DNA of 64,000 bases from the NCBI RefSeq assembly GCF_947501385.1, contig NZ_CANMVP010000019.1, positions 38,912 through 102,911 on the forward strand, written 5' to 3'. The stretch is from an uncultured Polaribacter sp. (GTDB lineage Bacteria; Bacteroidota; Bacteroidia; Flavobacteriales; Flavobacteriaceae). The notes below the pieces were generated by a model, which had not been told where the DNA came from, did not search any database, and saw only the letters and a list, made by a program, of their open reading frames with translations. Below are positions 31,778-40,875 of the stretch, piece after piece (positions within the stretch are counted from its first letter, which is position 1; every line of letters begins with the position of its first letter). The translations under genes were made by a program, and so were the position numbers.

Positions 31778-34714
31778 TTATAGCCTTAGACTTAATTTTG
31801 TGTAGTAGAATGAGCCGTTTGTTCCCATTTGTGTAGCATCCCATAAACCACCACTATCCGTAAAGGTATTTTGTCGGGTTGGGTATCTATTAAATAGATT
31901 ATTGGCGCCAATCTGAAGGTCTATAGCTTTACTGATTTGATAACTAAGATGTAAATCTGTTGTTATTTTTGGTTGATACATATCTGTTGCAGCTTCTAAT
32001 CTTTCTGCTTCAGAATTATTAAATTTAGAAACATTTTGCCCTATTTGCCAATCAATTAATTTTATTTCGCTAAATCTCGTAAAATTTAAAGCTATTTTTA
32101 TTTTTTTATATTCGTAATTCATCCCAAGATTAAATTTATTTTTTGGTGCAGATGCTAACAAGAATTGTTGGTCTCTCTCTCCAAAAAAAGTTTCTTTATC
32201 TAACATCTTATTTTTGATGTCTGTAATATTCATATGGTTGATATTACCAGAAAAATCAAATGACAATTCGCTATTCCCTATTTTCTTCTTCCAATTTAGA
32301 ATTAAATCTACACCGGTACTTTTTGTATCGACACCATTTGCAAAAAATTGAACATTATCGATTCCCAAACCTAAGTTTGAAGCATTAAAATTGCCACTTA
32401 AAATAATTCTATCTTTAATAGCCACGTAATATGCATCTATTGTTGCATTAAATGTTGGACTTAATTTTGCAGTAAAGCCTAAACTAAAATTTCTGGCTTT
32501 TTCTTCTTTAAGTTTGTCAATGTCGAACCTTCTTGCAATCGGGCTATTATTTGCCACTAAAATAGATTCTGAAGGATCATTTCCAATGAAATTTGTAAAG
32601 GTTAAATTGTAATAAATTTGAGCCAAAGAAGGTGCTCTAAAACCTGTACTACAAGAACCTCTTAAATTGAATTTTTTTGTTAATTTGTATCTAGCTGCAA
32701 GTTTATAGTTTAAGGTGCTTCCAAAATCACTGTAATACTCAAAACGTAGCGCAGCACCCATCATAAATTTTTTAGAAAAATCTACTTCTGTATCTAAGTA
32801 CATTCCAAAATTAGACCTATTTCTATCTACTTCATTAGCTGGTGAATACCCAGGAAACCCTTGTGAACCTGCGGGTCTTATTTTACCATTATGAGTGCTA
32901 TAATCTGAGGTTGGCGTTTTTGAGTCTACCAAATCTCCATTGATGTCATAAGAACTGTAGGAAGCTTCTTCACCAGCAAATATTTTGTATTCATCTAGTC
33001 TGTACTCTAAGCCTAAAGCAATGTTATAACCATAGGTTTCTTTTAAAAAGTATTTAGAAAAATCAATACTCGTCGTATTTTGTATCAATTGATGTCCGCC
33101 AGCATCAAACTCTGTTGGTGAGTTTTCTTCTAAGGTTGCATTTAGCGTGTTTTTAATGAAGTAATGAAAGTTATTTCTTCCAAGTGTATTATTTATATCC
33201 ACATTCCATTCTTTGAAATCTGTAACCATTCCAATAGATAATGAGTTGTCTATAATATTCGAAGTAATTAATGGATTAAATCCATTCGGATAAATTTCCA
33301 GCACATTTCTTTCACTGTTTGGCATTCTTGTAAATGCGAATGCCTCTGGATTTTTAAAATTAAAACCTCCATTTGCGTACAATTTTGTATTTCTATTAAT
33401 AGGAATTTCAGCATTAAAAAAAAGGCTTACGTTTCTCATGGCTGCTTGTCCGAAATTTTCTCTCGTACTTGTTCCGTTTCTGATGGTATTATCTGATGAT
33501 AAAGCTTCCGTAGAAAAATTTATAAATCCCCCTTTATTAATCTTTACTCCATAATTTAATGCTAGTTTGTAGGTAAATCCGTCTATTTTATTTGGAAAAA
33601 TAGCATTGCTATCTGCATTGTAAAATCCTAAAGTAGAGCTTACCGTTAGCTCGTTATCTGAATCTTTTAAAACAATATTTAATACCCCTGCAATGGCGTC
33701 AGAACCGTATTGTGCAGAAGCACCATCTCTTAATAATTCTATTCTTTTGATAGCTGAAATAGGAATTGTATTTAAATCTGTACCAGAATTACCTCTTCCT
33801 CTTGTTCCGTATAAATTTATTAAAGATGCTTGGTGTCTTCTTTTTCCATTAATTAAAACCAATGTTTGATCTGGACCCAAACCTCTTATGGTGGCAGGAT
33901 CTATATGATCTGCACCATCTGCACCAGATTGCTTTGTTGCGTTAAAAGACGGAATTACAGATTGTAAAAATTGATTGACTTCTACTTGACTACTTTTTGT
34001 GGATGTTTTTTCGATATCAATAAAATCAATTGCTACTGGTGTATCGTTTGCCACTCGATTTTTATTTCTTGAACCCACAATTTGCACTTCATCTAATTCT
34101 TGACCAGATAATAAGGTAATGGTATTCAATATATTTGGAATAAGTTTGACCGTTCTAGATTTGTGCCCCAAAAAACTAATGGTAACAAAACTATTTTGTT
34201 TCTTTTCAAACTTGAAAGTTCCATCGTTATTTGTAGTTAATCCTTTTAAAGATCCTTTTTCTTGGAGAGTTGCGCCTCTTAGAGGTGTGTTGTCTGAACT
34301 CAAAACAATTCCTTTTACGAGTATTTTATTTTCATAAAAAATACTGTCGACACCTATATTACTAGACAAAATTGTTTGTTGTTTTAAACGATTTTCTCTC
34401 TTTTTAGATTCTTTTTTTGCATAAATAACATAATAACTATTCCCTAGATCATCAAATAGAAACGGTGTTAGTTTTTTTAATAAAGAAATAGATTCTCTTA
34501 AGGATAAGTTGGTAAAACCTTCTTTTTGTATAAATTTATTTGAAAGTAAATTAGCGTTGTACGTAAAAAATATTTTATGTTCACCACTTATTTCATCTAA
34601 TAAAACAGCTAATGAAACTACTGCTTTTTTTTGTTTTTGAGTAAAAGTTGTTTGGAACGTAAAAAGAACAAAAAATAGTAATAAATATTTTTTGAATACT
34701 AGTTTTTCGAACAT
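31778..34714 (-). CDS. TonB-dependent receptor with STN signalling domain
   Basis: The 978-aa outer-membrane receptor starts with a signal peptide (LLLFFVLFTFQTTFTQ), then a secretin/TonB short N-terminal (STN) domain, about 30-110 (VSLAVLLDEISGEHKIFFTYNANLL, LRESISLLKKLT). A carboxypeptidase-D-like domain (VKGIVLSSDNTPLRGATLQE), a plug with VLINGKRRHQASL and LLRDGASAQYGSDAIAG, and the barrel follow. The STN domain and its place 20 bp after fecR indicate a receptor that signals to FecR when loaded. It is paralogous to the receptor at 28812. The ligand may be an iron chelate or a glycan; nothing in the sequence decides. Confidence 0.93.
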   Translation of the reverse strand: MFEKLVFKKYLLLFFVLFTFQTTFTQKQKKAVVSLAVLLDEISGEHKIFFTYNANLLSNKFIQKEGFTNLSLRESISLLKKLTPFLFDDLGNSYYVIYAKKESKKRENRLKQQTILSSNIGVDSIFYENKILVKGIVLSSDNTPLRGATLQEKGSLKGLTTNNDGTFKFEKKQNSFVTISFLGHKSRTVKLIPNILNTITLLSGQELDEVQIVGSRNKNRVANDTPVAIDFIDIEKTSTKSSQVEVNQFLQSVIPSFNATKQSGADGADHIDPATIRGLGPDQTLVLINGKRRHQASLINLYGTRGRGNSGTDLNTIPISAIKRIELLRDGASAQYGSDAIAGVLNIVLKDSDNELTVSSTLGFYNADSNAIFPNKIDGFTYKLALNYGVKINKGGFINFSTEALSSDNTIRNGTSTRENFGQAAMRNVSLFFNAEIPINRNTKLYANGGFNFKNPEAFAFTRMPNSERNVLEIYPNGFNPLITSNIIDNSLSIGMVTDFKEWNVDINNTLGRNNFHYFIKNTLNATLEENSPTEFDAGGHQLIQNTTSIDFSKYFLKETYGYNIALGLEYRLDEYKIFAGEEASYSSYDINGDLVDSKTPTSDYSTHNGKIRPAGSQGFPGYSPANEVDRNRSNFGMYLDTEVDFSKKFMMGAALRFEYYSDFGSTLNYKLAARYKLTKKFNLRGSCSTGFRAPSLAQIYYNLTFTNFIGNDPSESILVANNSPIARRFDIDKLKEEKARNFSLGFTAKLSPTFNATIDAYYVAIKDRIILSGNFNASNLGLGIDNVQFFANGVDTKSTGVDLILNWKKKIGNSELSFDFSGNINHMNITDIKNKMLDKETFFGERDQQFLLASAPKNKFNLGMNYEYKKIKIALNFTRFSEIKLIDWQIGQNVSKFNNSEAERLEAATDMYQPKITTDLHLSYQISKAIDLQIGANNLFNRYPTRQNTFTDSGGLWDATQMGTNGSFYYTKLSLRL

Positions 34715-34734
34715 GTATGGATTTAAAATTACAA

Positions 34735-35724
34735 CTATTTCTTACTGATAACTAAACTATTATCTTCTTTAATAATAGTTACGTCAACTGATTTCTCAAT
34801 TGCTTTTATACAGATGTCTATATTTGTAATAGGTACTGCTCCGGTAATTAAGGTGTTTTTGCTTTCTTCGTCTTTAAAAATAATAGAATAACCGTAAGAT
34901 TCTTCGATTTTTTCCATGGCTTTTTCCAAAGATAGGTTATCAAAAAGTAAAGAACCGTCTTTCCAAGAAGTTTTTATCGTAGGGTTTATAAGATTGATAT
35001 CTTCTAAAATTTTATTTTTCTTAGCCGAATAAGAGATATAATTACCAGGAATCATTTTTTTATTCTCTCCATTTTTTAGTGCTAACCAGATACTACCTTC
35101 TTCTAAAAACACAGCTGTTTTCTTCTTTTTGGTGTTTACATTAAAAGAGGTTCCAAAAACTTCTACAGACAAGTCTTCTGTTATAACCCAGAATTTTGCA
35201 TTTGTGGTTTTCTTTTTATCAACCTGAAAAAATGCTTCACCAGACAACCACACTTTTCTACTTTCATTTTTATAATAGGATAAGCTAGAGTTTGAATTTA
35301 ACGTAACGTCACTACCATCTTGTAATTTAAGATTTAAGATTTCACCATAATTGGTTTTGTGCGTAATTTTTGTGTTTTGATTGATGAAATAAAATCCAAC
35401 TGACACTAATAATAAAATAGAGGCAGCAATACCCATTGGTTTTAAAAATCTTAGTTTTCTTTTTGGTACAGCTTTTCTAGATTGAATTTTAGTTTCTAAC
35501 TTCTTCCACTCGAAAGCAACTTTTTCTTCACTAACAAAATTCTTTTTAAAAGAAATACCCAAAACCAAATCTTTGGCTTTGTTTACTAGCTCTTGCTTAT
35601 CGGGGTTATTTGCAATCCAAAATTCCCAAAAATTGATGTCTGTGCCATTACTTTGTTGCACCCAATTTTTAAAAGAAGCATCTTCTAAAAAATCATTTAT
35701 GGTATTGTATTTTTTCTTAATCAT
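34735..35724 (-). CDS. FecR-family anti-sigma regulator
   Basis: The 329-aa single-pass membrane protein has a cytoplasmic N-terminal part (about 1-85; WEFWIANNPDKQELVNKAKDL), one transmembrane helix (about 92-110, GIAASILLLVSVGFYFI), a periplasmic FecR domain (about 120-215; LQDGSDVTLNSNSSLSYYKN, GEAFFQVDKK, FGTSFNVNTKKKKTAVFLEEG) and a C-terminal DUF4974-type secretin-like domain (LSLEKAMEKIEESYGYSI). It is expected to hold the ECF sigma factor inactive until the STN-domain receptor is occupied. It lies between the sigma and receptor genes on the same strand. Confidence 0.94.
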   Translation of the reverse strand: MIKKKYNTINDFLEDASFKNWVQQSNGTDINFWEFWIANNPDKQELVNKAKDLVLGISFKKNFVSEEKVAFEWKKLETKIQSRKAVPKRKLRFLKPMGIAASILLLVSVGFYFINQNTKITHKTNYGEILNLKLQDGSDVTLNSNSSLSYYKNESRKVWLSGEAFFQVDKKKTTNAKFWVITEDLSVEVFGTSFNVNTKKKKTAVFLEEGSIWLALKNGENKKMIPGNYISYSAKKNKILEDINLINPTIKTSWKDGSLLFDNLSLEKAMEKIEESYGYSIIFKDEESKNTLITGAVPITNIDICIKAIEKSVDVTIIKEDNSLVISKK

Positions 35725-35789
35725 GTCAATAAATATAACAATGTATTTAGATAAGGTATTTTTCCTTTTTCTATACTCTTAATTTTCTG

Positions 35790-36356
35790 TTAAAGCTTAA
35801 ATAATTTTATAATCGAAATTTCTTCTTTTAAACTATTTATAGCTTTATGAAGCGTATTTACTACACTTTGGTAGTTAATGCCCATTACTTCTGATATTTC
35901 TTTTGCTTTTAAGCCACTGTAATATTTTAAATAAACAGCTTCCTTTTGTCTTTTTGGCAACTTATTTAAGAGGTTCGCAAGATTTTTATTTTTAAAACTT
36001 TCTGTTTCTTGGTTGGTTAATAATTCTTCGGGTGTAAATTTAAGGTCTATCAACACTTCATCAGAAAAATCTGTATGTTTTAGTTTTGCATTTTTTTTCA
36101 TCACCTTTAATAAAAAACGTTTGTAAGATGTGAAAAGATAAGGAGCAATGGTTTCTAAATCACTTAAATTTTCTCTATGATCATAAATATATAGGAAGAA
36201 GTCTTGCAAAGTATCTTCAGTAAGCGCTTCGTTTTTAGATATTTTTAATCCGTAATCATGCAATTGCGGATAATAACTTTCAAAAAGTACTGAAAATGCC
36301 TTTAAATCACCTTCTTTTAATGACTTCCAAATAAATTTATCTGTTAATTTTTCCAT
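35790..36356 (-). CDS. ECF-type RNA polymerase sigma factor (FecI-like)
   Basis: The 188-aa sigma-70 family protein has region 2 (about 15-80: LFESYYPQLHDYGLKISKN, EDTLQDFFLYIYDHRENL) and region 4 (about 120-180: LPKRQKEAVYLKYYSGLKAKEISEVMGI). ATG 36356 (MEKLTDKFIWKSLKEGDL) is chosen because the in-frame extension to 36410 encodes a hydrophobic leader not found in sigma factors. It forms the first gene of sigma-fecR-TonB receptor-TonB receptor, the classical cell-surface signalling cassette, and probably drives the two receptors. Confidence 0.9.
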   Translation of the reverse strand: MEKLTDKFIWKSLKEGDLKAFSVLFESYYPQLHDYGLKISKNEALTEDTLQDFFLYIYDHRENLSDLETIAPYLFTSYKRFLLKVMKKNAKLKHTDFSDEVLIDLKFTPEELLTNQETESFKNKNLANLLNKLPKRQKEAVYLKYYSGLKAKEISEVMGINYQSVVNTLHKAINSLKEEISIIKLFKL

Positions 36357-36496
36357 GTAAAATTTTAGAGGCGAAATATTCTCTAAAAATAGTAAAAAAT
36401 AACCAATCATCTTTAACCTTCTTTTAACAAGAATAATTTTGTTAAAATTGTAGTTTTGTTCTCATTAAAAAAAATAACAATCTAATATAAGATACA

Positions 36497-37486
36497 ATGG
36501 ATGTAGATGTAAGAGCTATTAACGAGAAAATCGAAAGAGAAAGTGCGTTTATAGATATTTTAACTTTAGAAATGAATAAAGTTATTGTTGGGCAGAAGCA
36601 AATGATAGAAAGTTTGTTAATCGGTTTGATTGGTAATGGACACATCTTACTAGAAGGAGTTCCTGGTTTGGCCAAAACTTTAGCAATTAATACCTTATCT
36701 AAAGCAGTACAAGCAAGTTTTAGTAGAGTACAATTTACACCAGATTTATTACCTGCAGATGTTGTTGGAACCATGATTTTTAATATGAAAGAAAACGATT
36801 TTTCTATTAAAAAAGGGCCCATTTTCGCAAACTTTGTATTGGCAGATGAAATTAATAGAGCACCTGCAAAAGTACAATCTGCATTATTAGAAGCCATGCA
36901 AGAACGCCAGATTACTATTGGTGATACTACTTTTAAATTAGATGAGCCTTTCTTAGTAATGGCAACTCAAAATCCTGTAGAACAAGAAGGAACCTATCCT
37001 TTACCAGAAGCGCAAGTTGATCGTTTTATGTTAAAAGTGGTGATTGATTATCCTCGTTTGCAAGACGAACAAATAATTATGCGTCAGAATTTAAGTGGTG
37101 GTTTTTCCAGTGTAAATCCGGTAGTTTCTGTAGCACAAATTTTAAAAGCAAGAGAAGTAGCGAATGAAGTTTATATGGATGAGAAAATTGAGAAATATAT
37201 TTTAGATATCATTTTCGCAACACGTTACCCAGAAAAATACAACTTGCCACAACTAAAAGATTTAATTAGTTTTGGCGCTTCACCTCGTGGAAGTATCAAT
37301 TTAGCAAAAGCCGCAAAATGTTATGCTTTTATTAAGAGAAGAGGTTATGTAATTCCAGAAGATGTTAGAGCCGTTGTAAAAGATGTTTTACGTCATAGAA
37401 TTGGTATTACCTATGAAGCAGAAGCAGAAAATGTAACTTCTGTAGACATTATCAATTCTATTATAAATGAGGTTGAAGTACCTTAG
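36497..37486 (+). CDS. MoxR-family AAA+ ATPase
   Basis: The 329-aa cytosolic AAA+ chaperone-like ATPase starts the bat (Bacteroides aerotolerance) cluster. It has Walker A (HILLEGVPGLAKT, about 50-62), Walker B (FVLADEINRAPAKVQ, about 113), sensor-1 (MATQNPVEQEGTYPLPEAQ) and the C-terminal lid with SFGASPRGSINLAKAAK. MoxR proteins are thought to mature metal-containing or envelope complexes with VWA-domain partners, which here are encoded immediately downstream. A 168-bp repeat-containing gap separates it from the DUF58 gene. Confidence 0.95.
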   Translation: MDVDVRAINEKIERESAFIDILTLEMNKVIVGQKQMIESLLIGLIGNGHILLEGVPGLAKTLAINTLSKAVQASFSRVQFTPDLLPADVVGTMIFNMKENDFSIKKGPIFANFVLADEINRAPAKVQSALLEAMQERQITIGDTTFKLDEPFLVMATQNPVEQEGTYPLPEAQVDRFMLKVVIDYPRLQDEQIIMRQNLSGGFSSVNPVVSVAQILKAREVANEVYMDEKIEKYILDIIFATRYPEKYNLPQLKDLISFGASPRGSINLAKAAKCYAFIKRRGYVIPEDVRAVVKDVLRHRIGITYEAEAENVTSVDIINSIINEVEVP

Positions 37487-37654
37487 AAAAAGCCCCTTTA
37501 ATCCCCCCAAGGGGGAAATTGTGTACGGAATCAAACTCACAAAAAAATCGTTACAAATAATTTAAAGCAACAGTAAAGTTTAAATCTTGAACACACTAAT
37601 TTAACAATCAATCAGTAAAAGTCCTTCCCTTTGGGAAAGATTTAGGATGGGCTC
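37487..37654. repeat. two short hairpin repeats between moxR and the DUF58 gene
   Basis: The first hairpin is built on CCCCCC-AA-GGGGG (37503-37515), set in AAAGCCCCTTTAATCC. The second copy of CCTTCCCTTTGGGAAAG...TTAGGATGGG lies at 37622-37651, four bases before the DUF58 ATG, matching 2417-2445. Both look like dispersed flavobacterial repeats that have entered an otherwise tight operon. Confidence 0.6.
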
Positions 37655-38524
37655 ATGGAAACAAAAGAAATACTTAAAAAAGTTCGTAAAATAGAGATAA
37701 AGACAAGACGTTTGTCTGATCATATTTTTGGAGGTGAATACCATTCTTCTTTCAAAGGACGTGGTATGACTTTTTCTGAAGTAAGACAATATCAATTTGG
37801 TGATGATGTAAGAGCTATTGATTGGAATGTTACCGCACGTTACAACGAACCTTATATTAAAGTTTTTGAAGAAGAGCGTGAGTTAACCATGCTATTAATG
37901 GTAGATGTTTCTGGTTCTGAATTATTTGGAACATCACATCAATTTAAAAAAGATACCGTTACAGAAATTGCCGCAACATTGGCTTTTTCGGCAACTCAAA
38001 ATAATGACAAAGTAGGTTTGATGCTATTTTCTGATGATATAGAATTGTACATTCCGCCAAAAAAAGGAAAAAGTCACGTTTTAAGAATTATTAGAGAACT
38101 CATCGAGTTTAAACCAAAAAGCAGAAAAACAGACATTGCTGTGGCACTTAAATTTTTATCTAGTGTGATGAAAAAAAGAGCCATTGTGTTTATGTTGTCT
38201 GATTTTATGGACGATGATTATGAGAAAACTTTAAAAATTGCAGCTAAAAAGCACGATTTAACTGGTATTCGAATTTATGACAAGCATGACGAGGAAATTC
38301 CGAATTTAGGAATGGTACCCATGTTAGATTCAGAAACAGGCAATGTTCAATTGATAAATACAGCATCAAAATCTGTAAGAACAAATTACAAGGCAAATGC
38401 TTTACGTTTGTCTGACTATTATACAAGTATGTTTAAAAGAAGTGGTGCAGGAACTGTCACAACACGGGTTGATGAAAGTTATGTAAGAAAATTATTAGGG
38501 TATTTTAAACATAAAGGGAGGTAA
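37655..38524 (+). CDS. DUF58 VWA-like protein of the Bat cluster
   Basis: The 289-aa cytosolic protein has the DUF58 block GRGMTFSEVRQYQFGDDVRAIDWNVTARYNEPYIKVFEEERE (about 36-78) and a von Willebrand A-like fold with MIDAS DVSGSELFG (about 86). It also has the ALKFLSS and ACT-like IVFMLSDF strands. It normally partners MoxR. The ATG at 37655 follows a dispersed repeat, so its usual leader may have been displaced. Six bases separate it from the next gene. Confidence 0.93.
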   Translation: METKEILKKVRKIEIKTRRLSDHIFGGEYHSSFKGRGMTFSEVRQYQFGDDVRAIDWNVTARYNEPYIKVFEEERELTMLLMVDVSGSELFGTSHQFKKDTVTEIAATLAFSATQNNDKVGLMLFSDDIELYIPPKKGKSHVLRIIRELIEFKPKSRKTDIAVALKFLSSVMKKRAIVFMLSDFMDDDYEKTLKIAAKKHDLTGIRIYDKHDEEIPNLGMVPMLDSETGNVQLINTASKSVRTNYKANALRLSDYYTSMFKRSGAGTVTTRVDESYVRKLLGYFKHKGR

Positions 38525-38530
38525 GTAAAA

Positions 38531-39454
38531 ATGAGAAAATACATATTCCATATTTTTCTATTCGTTTCAGTAGTTTGTTTCGCTCAAAAACCAATGGTAA
38601 AAGCAGAAATTGACACCACATATATTAGAATTGGTGAGCAATTTCAATTAAAAATTTCGGTAGATGAAACTCAGAATGTAATCATTCCAAAATTAGCTTT
38701 AAAAGGATTAGAAATTGTAGATTCTACCAGCGTAGATACCCTTAAAAATAGCTTAATTAAAAAATATATTTTAACAGGTTTTGATAGTGGAGCCTTTTAC
38801 ATTCCACAGCAGCAAATTTTTGTAAAAAATCAAGCTTTTTTAACAGATTCATTATTAGTAAACGTAGCTACAGTTGCTGTAGATACAACTAAAGTAAAGA
38901 AGTTTCCGATAAAACCAATAAAAAAAGAAGCATATACTTTTGATGATTTTAAAATCTATCTCTACATCATTTTAGCCGTTTTGGCCATTATTGGTTTCTG
39001 GATTTATTGGTTTGTCATCAGAAAAAGAAAAATTGAAGCAGAAGACCCAACTTATAGAACATTGCCTCCTTACGAAGAAGCAATTTATAGGTTGAATGAA
39101 TTGGATGAGAAATTATTATGGCAAAATAATAAAGTAAAAGAATATTATAGTGAGTTAACAGAAATTGTTCGTGGTTATATTGAGCGTGAATTAAAAGTGC
39201 CTGCTTTAGAAAATACCACAGATGAAGTTTTAGGAATGTTAAAAGATTTTAAAGATGCTGATACCATTCAAACTTCAAAAGAAACCATAGATAAATTAAA
39301 AGATTTATTGCGAGAAGCAGATTTGGTGAAATTTGCAAAATCGAAACCTTTGGCCATTGAAATTGAAGACGATAGAAAAGATGCAGAATACATTATCGGC
39401 AATTTAAAGCCAAAACCAATAATAGAAAAAGAAGAAGAAAATGGATTGGAGTAA
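38531..39454 (+). CDS. Bat-cluster membrane protein, BatD-like N-terminus
   Basis: The 307-aa protein has a signal peptide (KYIFHIFLFVSVVCFAQ), a beta-rich periplasmic domain (about 20-125; IDTTYIRIGEQFQLKISVDE, resembling the first domain of BatD), one transmembrane helix (about 139-160, IYLYIILAVLAIIGFWIYWF) and a cytoplasmic helical tail (PPYEEAIYRLNELDEKLLWQ; ELTEIVRGYIERELKVPALENTTDE). The tail resembles that of BatD and DUF4381-type proteins. This is the standard member found between DUF58 and BatA in flavobacteria. It overlaps batA by 14 bp. Biochemical role unknown. Confidence 0.75.
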   Translation: MRKYIFHIFLFVSVVCFAQKPMVKAEIDTTYIRIGEQFQLKISVDETQNVIIPKLALKGLEIVDSTSVDTLKNSLIKKYILTGFDSGAFYIPQQQIFVKNQAFLTDSLLVNVATVAVDTTKVKKFPIKPIKKEAYTFDDFKIYLYIILAVLAIIGFWIYWFVIRKRKIEAEDPTYRTLPPYEEAIYRLNELDEKLLWQNNKVKEYYSELTEIVRGYIERELKVPALENTTDEVLGMLKDFKDADTIQTSKETIDKLKDLLREADLVKFAKSKPLAIEIEDDRKDAEYIIGNLKPKPIIEKEEENGLE

Positions 39455-40445
39455 TTTCGAGTTTTACAATCCTGAGTTTCTCTGGTTGCTAATTTTAATT
39501 CCTTTATTAGCAATATGGCATTTTTTTATGCGTAAAAAAGATGCTGCAGTGTTAGCAATGCCAAGTGTAAAAGGGTTTAAAACAGATGCTATTTTACCAA
39601 AACTGAAACCCATCTTATACGTTTTAAGACTGTTCGCTTTGGCAGCAATTATTGTAGCGTTAGCAAGACCTAGAAATGTTGCTATTAGCAAAAAAACAAA
39701 AACAAACAGAGGTATCGATATTGTGATGGCAATTGATGTTTCTGCAAGTATGTTGGCTAAAGATTTAAAACCAAACAGATTAGAAGCACTAAAAAAAGTA
39801 GCAATTGATTTTGTAGATAGAAGACCAAACGATAGAATTGGTATTGTAGTGTACGCTGGTGAAAGTTTTACAAAAACACCAATTACTAGCGATAAAAGCA
39901 TTATCAAACGTTCTATTTCTGAATTAAAATGGGGACAGTTAGAAGGCGGAACTGCGATTGGAATGGGTTTAGGTTCTGGTGTAAACAGACTAAAAGAAAG
40001 CAAAGCAAAAAGTAAAGTAATTATTTTATTAACAGACGGTGTAAACAACTCTGGTAATATAGATCCAAGAACAGCAACCGAATTAGCAAAAGAATTAGAG
40101 ATTAAAGTATATACTATTGGAATTGGAACTAATGGAATGGCAGATTTTCCTTGGAGTAGAGACCCAAGAACAGGAAAACTAAACTTTAGAAAACAACAAG
40201 TAGAAATTGATGAAGCCTTATTACAAGATATTGCAAAACAAACAGAAGGAAAATATTTTAGAGCCACTGACAATGAATCTTTAAAAGAAATTTATGATGA
40301 AATTGATAAACTCGAAAAAACAAAAATAGAAGAATTTAAATATTACAATTATCAAGAGAAATTTAGAATTTTTGTTTTATTCGGATTGGGATTATTAGTG
40401 TTAGAATTTATTTTAAGAAATACGTTATTTAAGAGTTTTATATAA
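39441..40445 (+). CDS. batA: VWA-domain membrane protein BatA
   Basis: The 334-aa inner-membrane protein has an N-terminal transmembrane hairpin (FLWLLILIPLLAIWHFF and LYVLRLFALAAIIVALARP), a von Willebrand A domain (about 90-275) with the MIDAS sequence DIVMAIDVSASM and late T/D positions (GGTAIGMGLG, IILLTDGVNNSG), and a C-terminal helix (FVLFGLGLLVLEFIL). It is assigned to BatA by order. It is followed by an inserted four-helix-bundle gene where BatB would usually come directly. Confidence 0.93.
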   Translation: MDWSNFEFYNPEFLWLLILIPLLAIWHFFMRKKDAAVLAMPSVKGFKTDAILPKLKPILYVLRLFALAAIIVALARPRNVAISKKTKTNRGIDIVMAIDVSASMLAKDLKPNRLEALKKVAIDFVDRRPNDRIGIVVYAGESFTKTPITSDKSIIKRSISELKWGQLEGGTAIGMGLGSGVNRLKESKAKSKVIILLTDGVNNSGNIDPRTATELAKELEIKVYTIGIGTNGMADFPWSRDPRTGKLNFRKQQVEIDEALLQDIAKQTEGKYFRATDNESLKEIYDEIDKLEKTKIEEFKYYNYQEKFRIFVLFGLGLLVLEFILRNTLFKSFI

Positions 40446-40451
40446 AAGTTA

Positions 40452-40859
40452 TGTGTAATTGTTTAATCGTGTAATTGTAGAAAAAATGTATACATTTTCG
40501 TTTGAAAAATTAAAAGTTTGGCAAGAAGCAATAGACTTCTCTGTAGAAATTTATAGTATTTCTAAAAAATTTCCTGCGGATGAAAAGTATGGAATTACGA
40601 GTCAATTAAAAAGAGCCTCAAATTCAATTTCAGCTAATATAGCAGAAGGGACATCAAGAATTACGAATAAAGACAAAGCTCATTTTTCAACAATTGCATT
40701 TAGCTCAACTATGGAGGTTTTGAATCGTATTATTTTATGCAAAAAGCTTGAATTTATTAATAATGAAATATATAACGATTTAAGAAGTAGGATTTACAAA
40801 ATATCAAATATGCTAAATGCTCTACGAAAAGCACAATTAAACAGTTAAACAATTACACA
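40452..40859. mobile_element. inserted unit: four-helix-bundle gene bounded by 15-bp inverted repeats
   Basis: TGTGTAATTGTTTAA (40452-40466) is answered by its exact reverse complement (40845-40859). Between them lies one four-helix-bundle gene. Further partial copies (CGTGTAATTGTAG on the left, CAATTAAACAGTTAAAC on the right) crowd both ends. No transposase is present. The position between batA and batB, which normally touch, supports a recent insertion. The mobility mechanism is unknown. Confidence 0.55.
40486..40848 (+). CDS. four-helix-bundle protein (TIGR02436/S23 type)
   Basis: The 120-aa protein has the family signature from its start: FSFEKLKVWQEAIDFSVEIY, then FPADEKYGITSQLKRASNSISANIAEGTSR, then a third and fourth helix (HFSTIAFSSTMEVLNRIIL; LRSRIYKISNMLNALRKAQ). 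The family includes proteins encoded in 23S rRNA intervening sequences and is related in fold to the Avd accessory protein of diversity-generating retroelements. No retroelement is nearby. ATG 40486 is chosen over 40459 because family members start at this point and the longer form overlaps the flanking repeat. Confidence 0.88.
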   Translation: MYTFSFEKLKVWQEAIDFSVEIYSISKKFPADEKYGITSQLKRASNSISANIAEGTSRITNKDKAHFSTIAFSSTMEVLNRIILCKKLEFINNEIYNDLRSRIYKISNMLNALRKAQLNS

Positions 40860-40875
40860 GTTATACCTTTTCCAA

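Noticed and set aside
39464..40273. Long open frame on the minus strand inside batA
   Set aside because: It is antisense to a clear VWA protein with an intact MIDAS motif; its translation is low in structure and matches no family. It arises from codon bias of the real gene.
40486..40848. Diversity-generating retroelement based on the Avd-like four-helix-bundle gene
   Set aside because: No reverse transcriptase, template repeat or variable repeat is seen around it.
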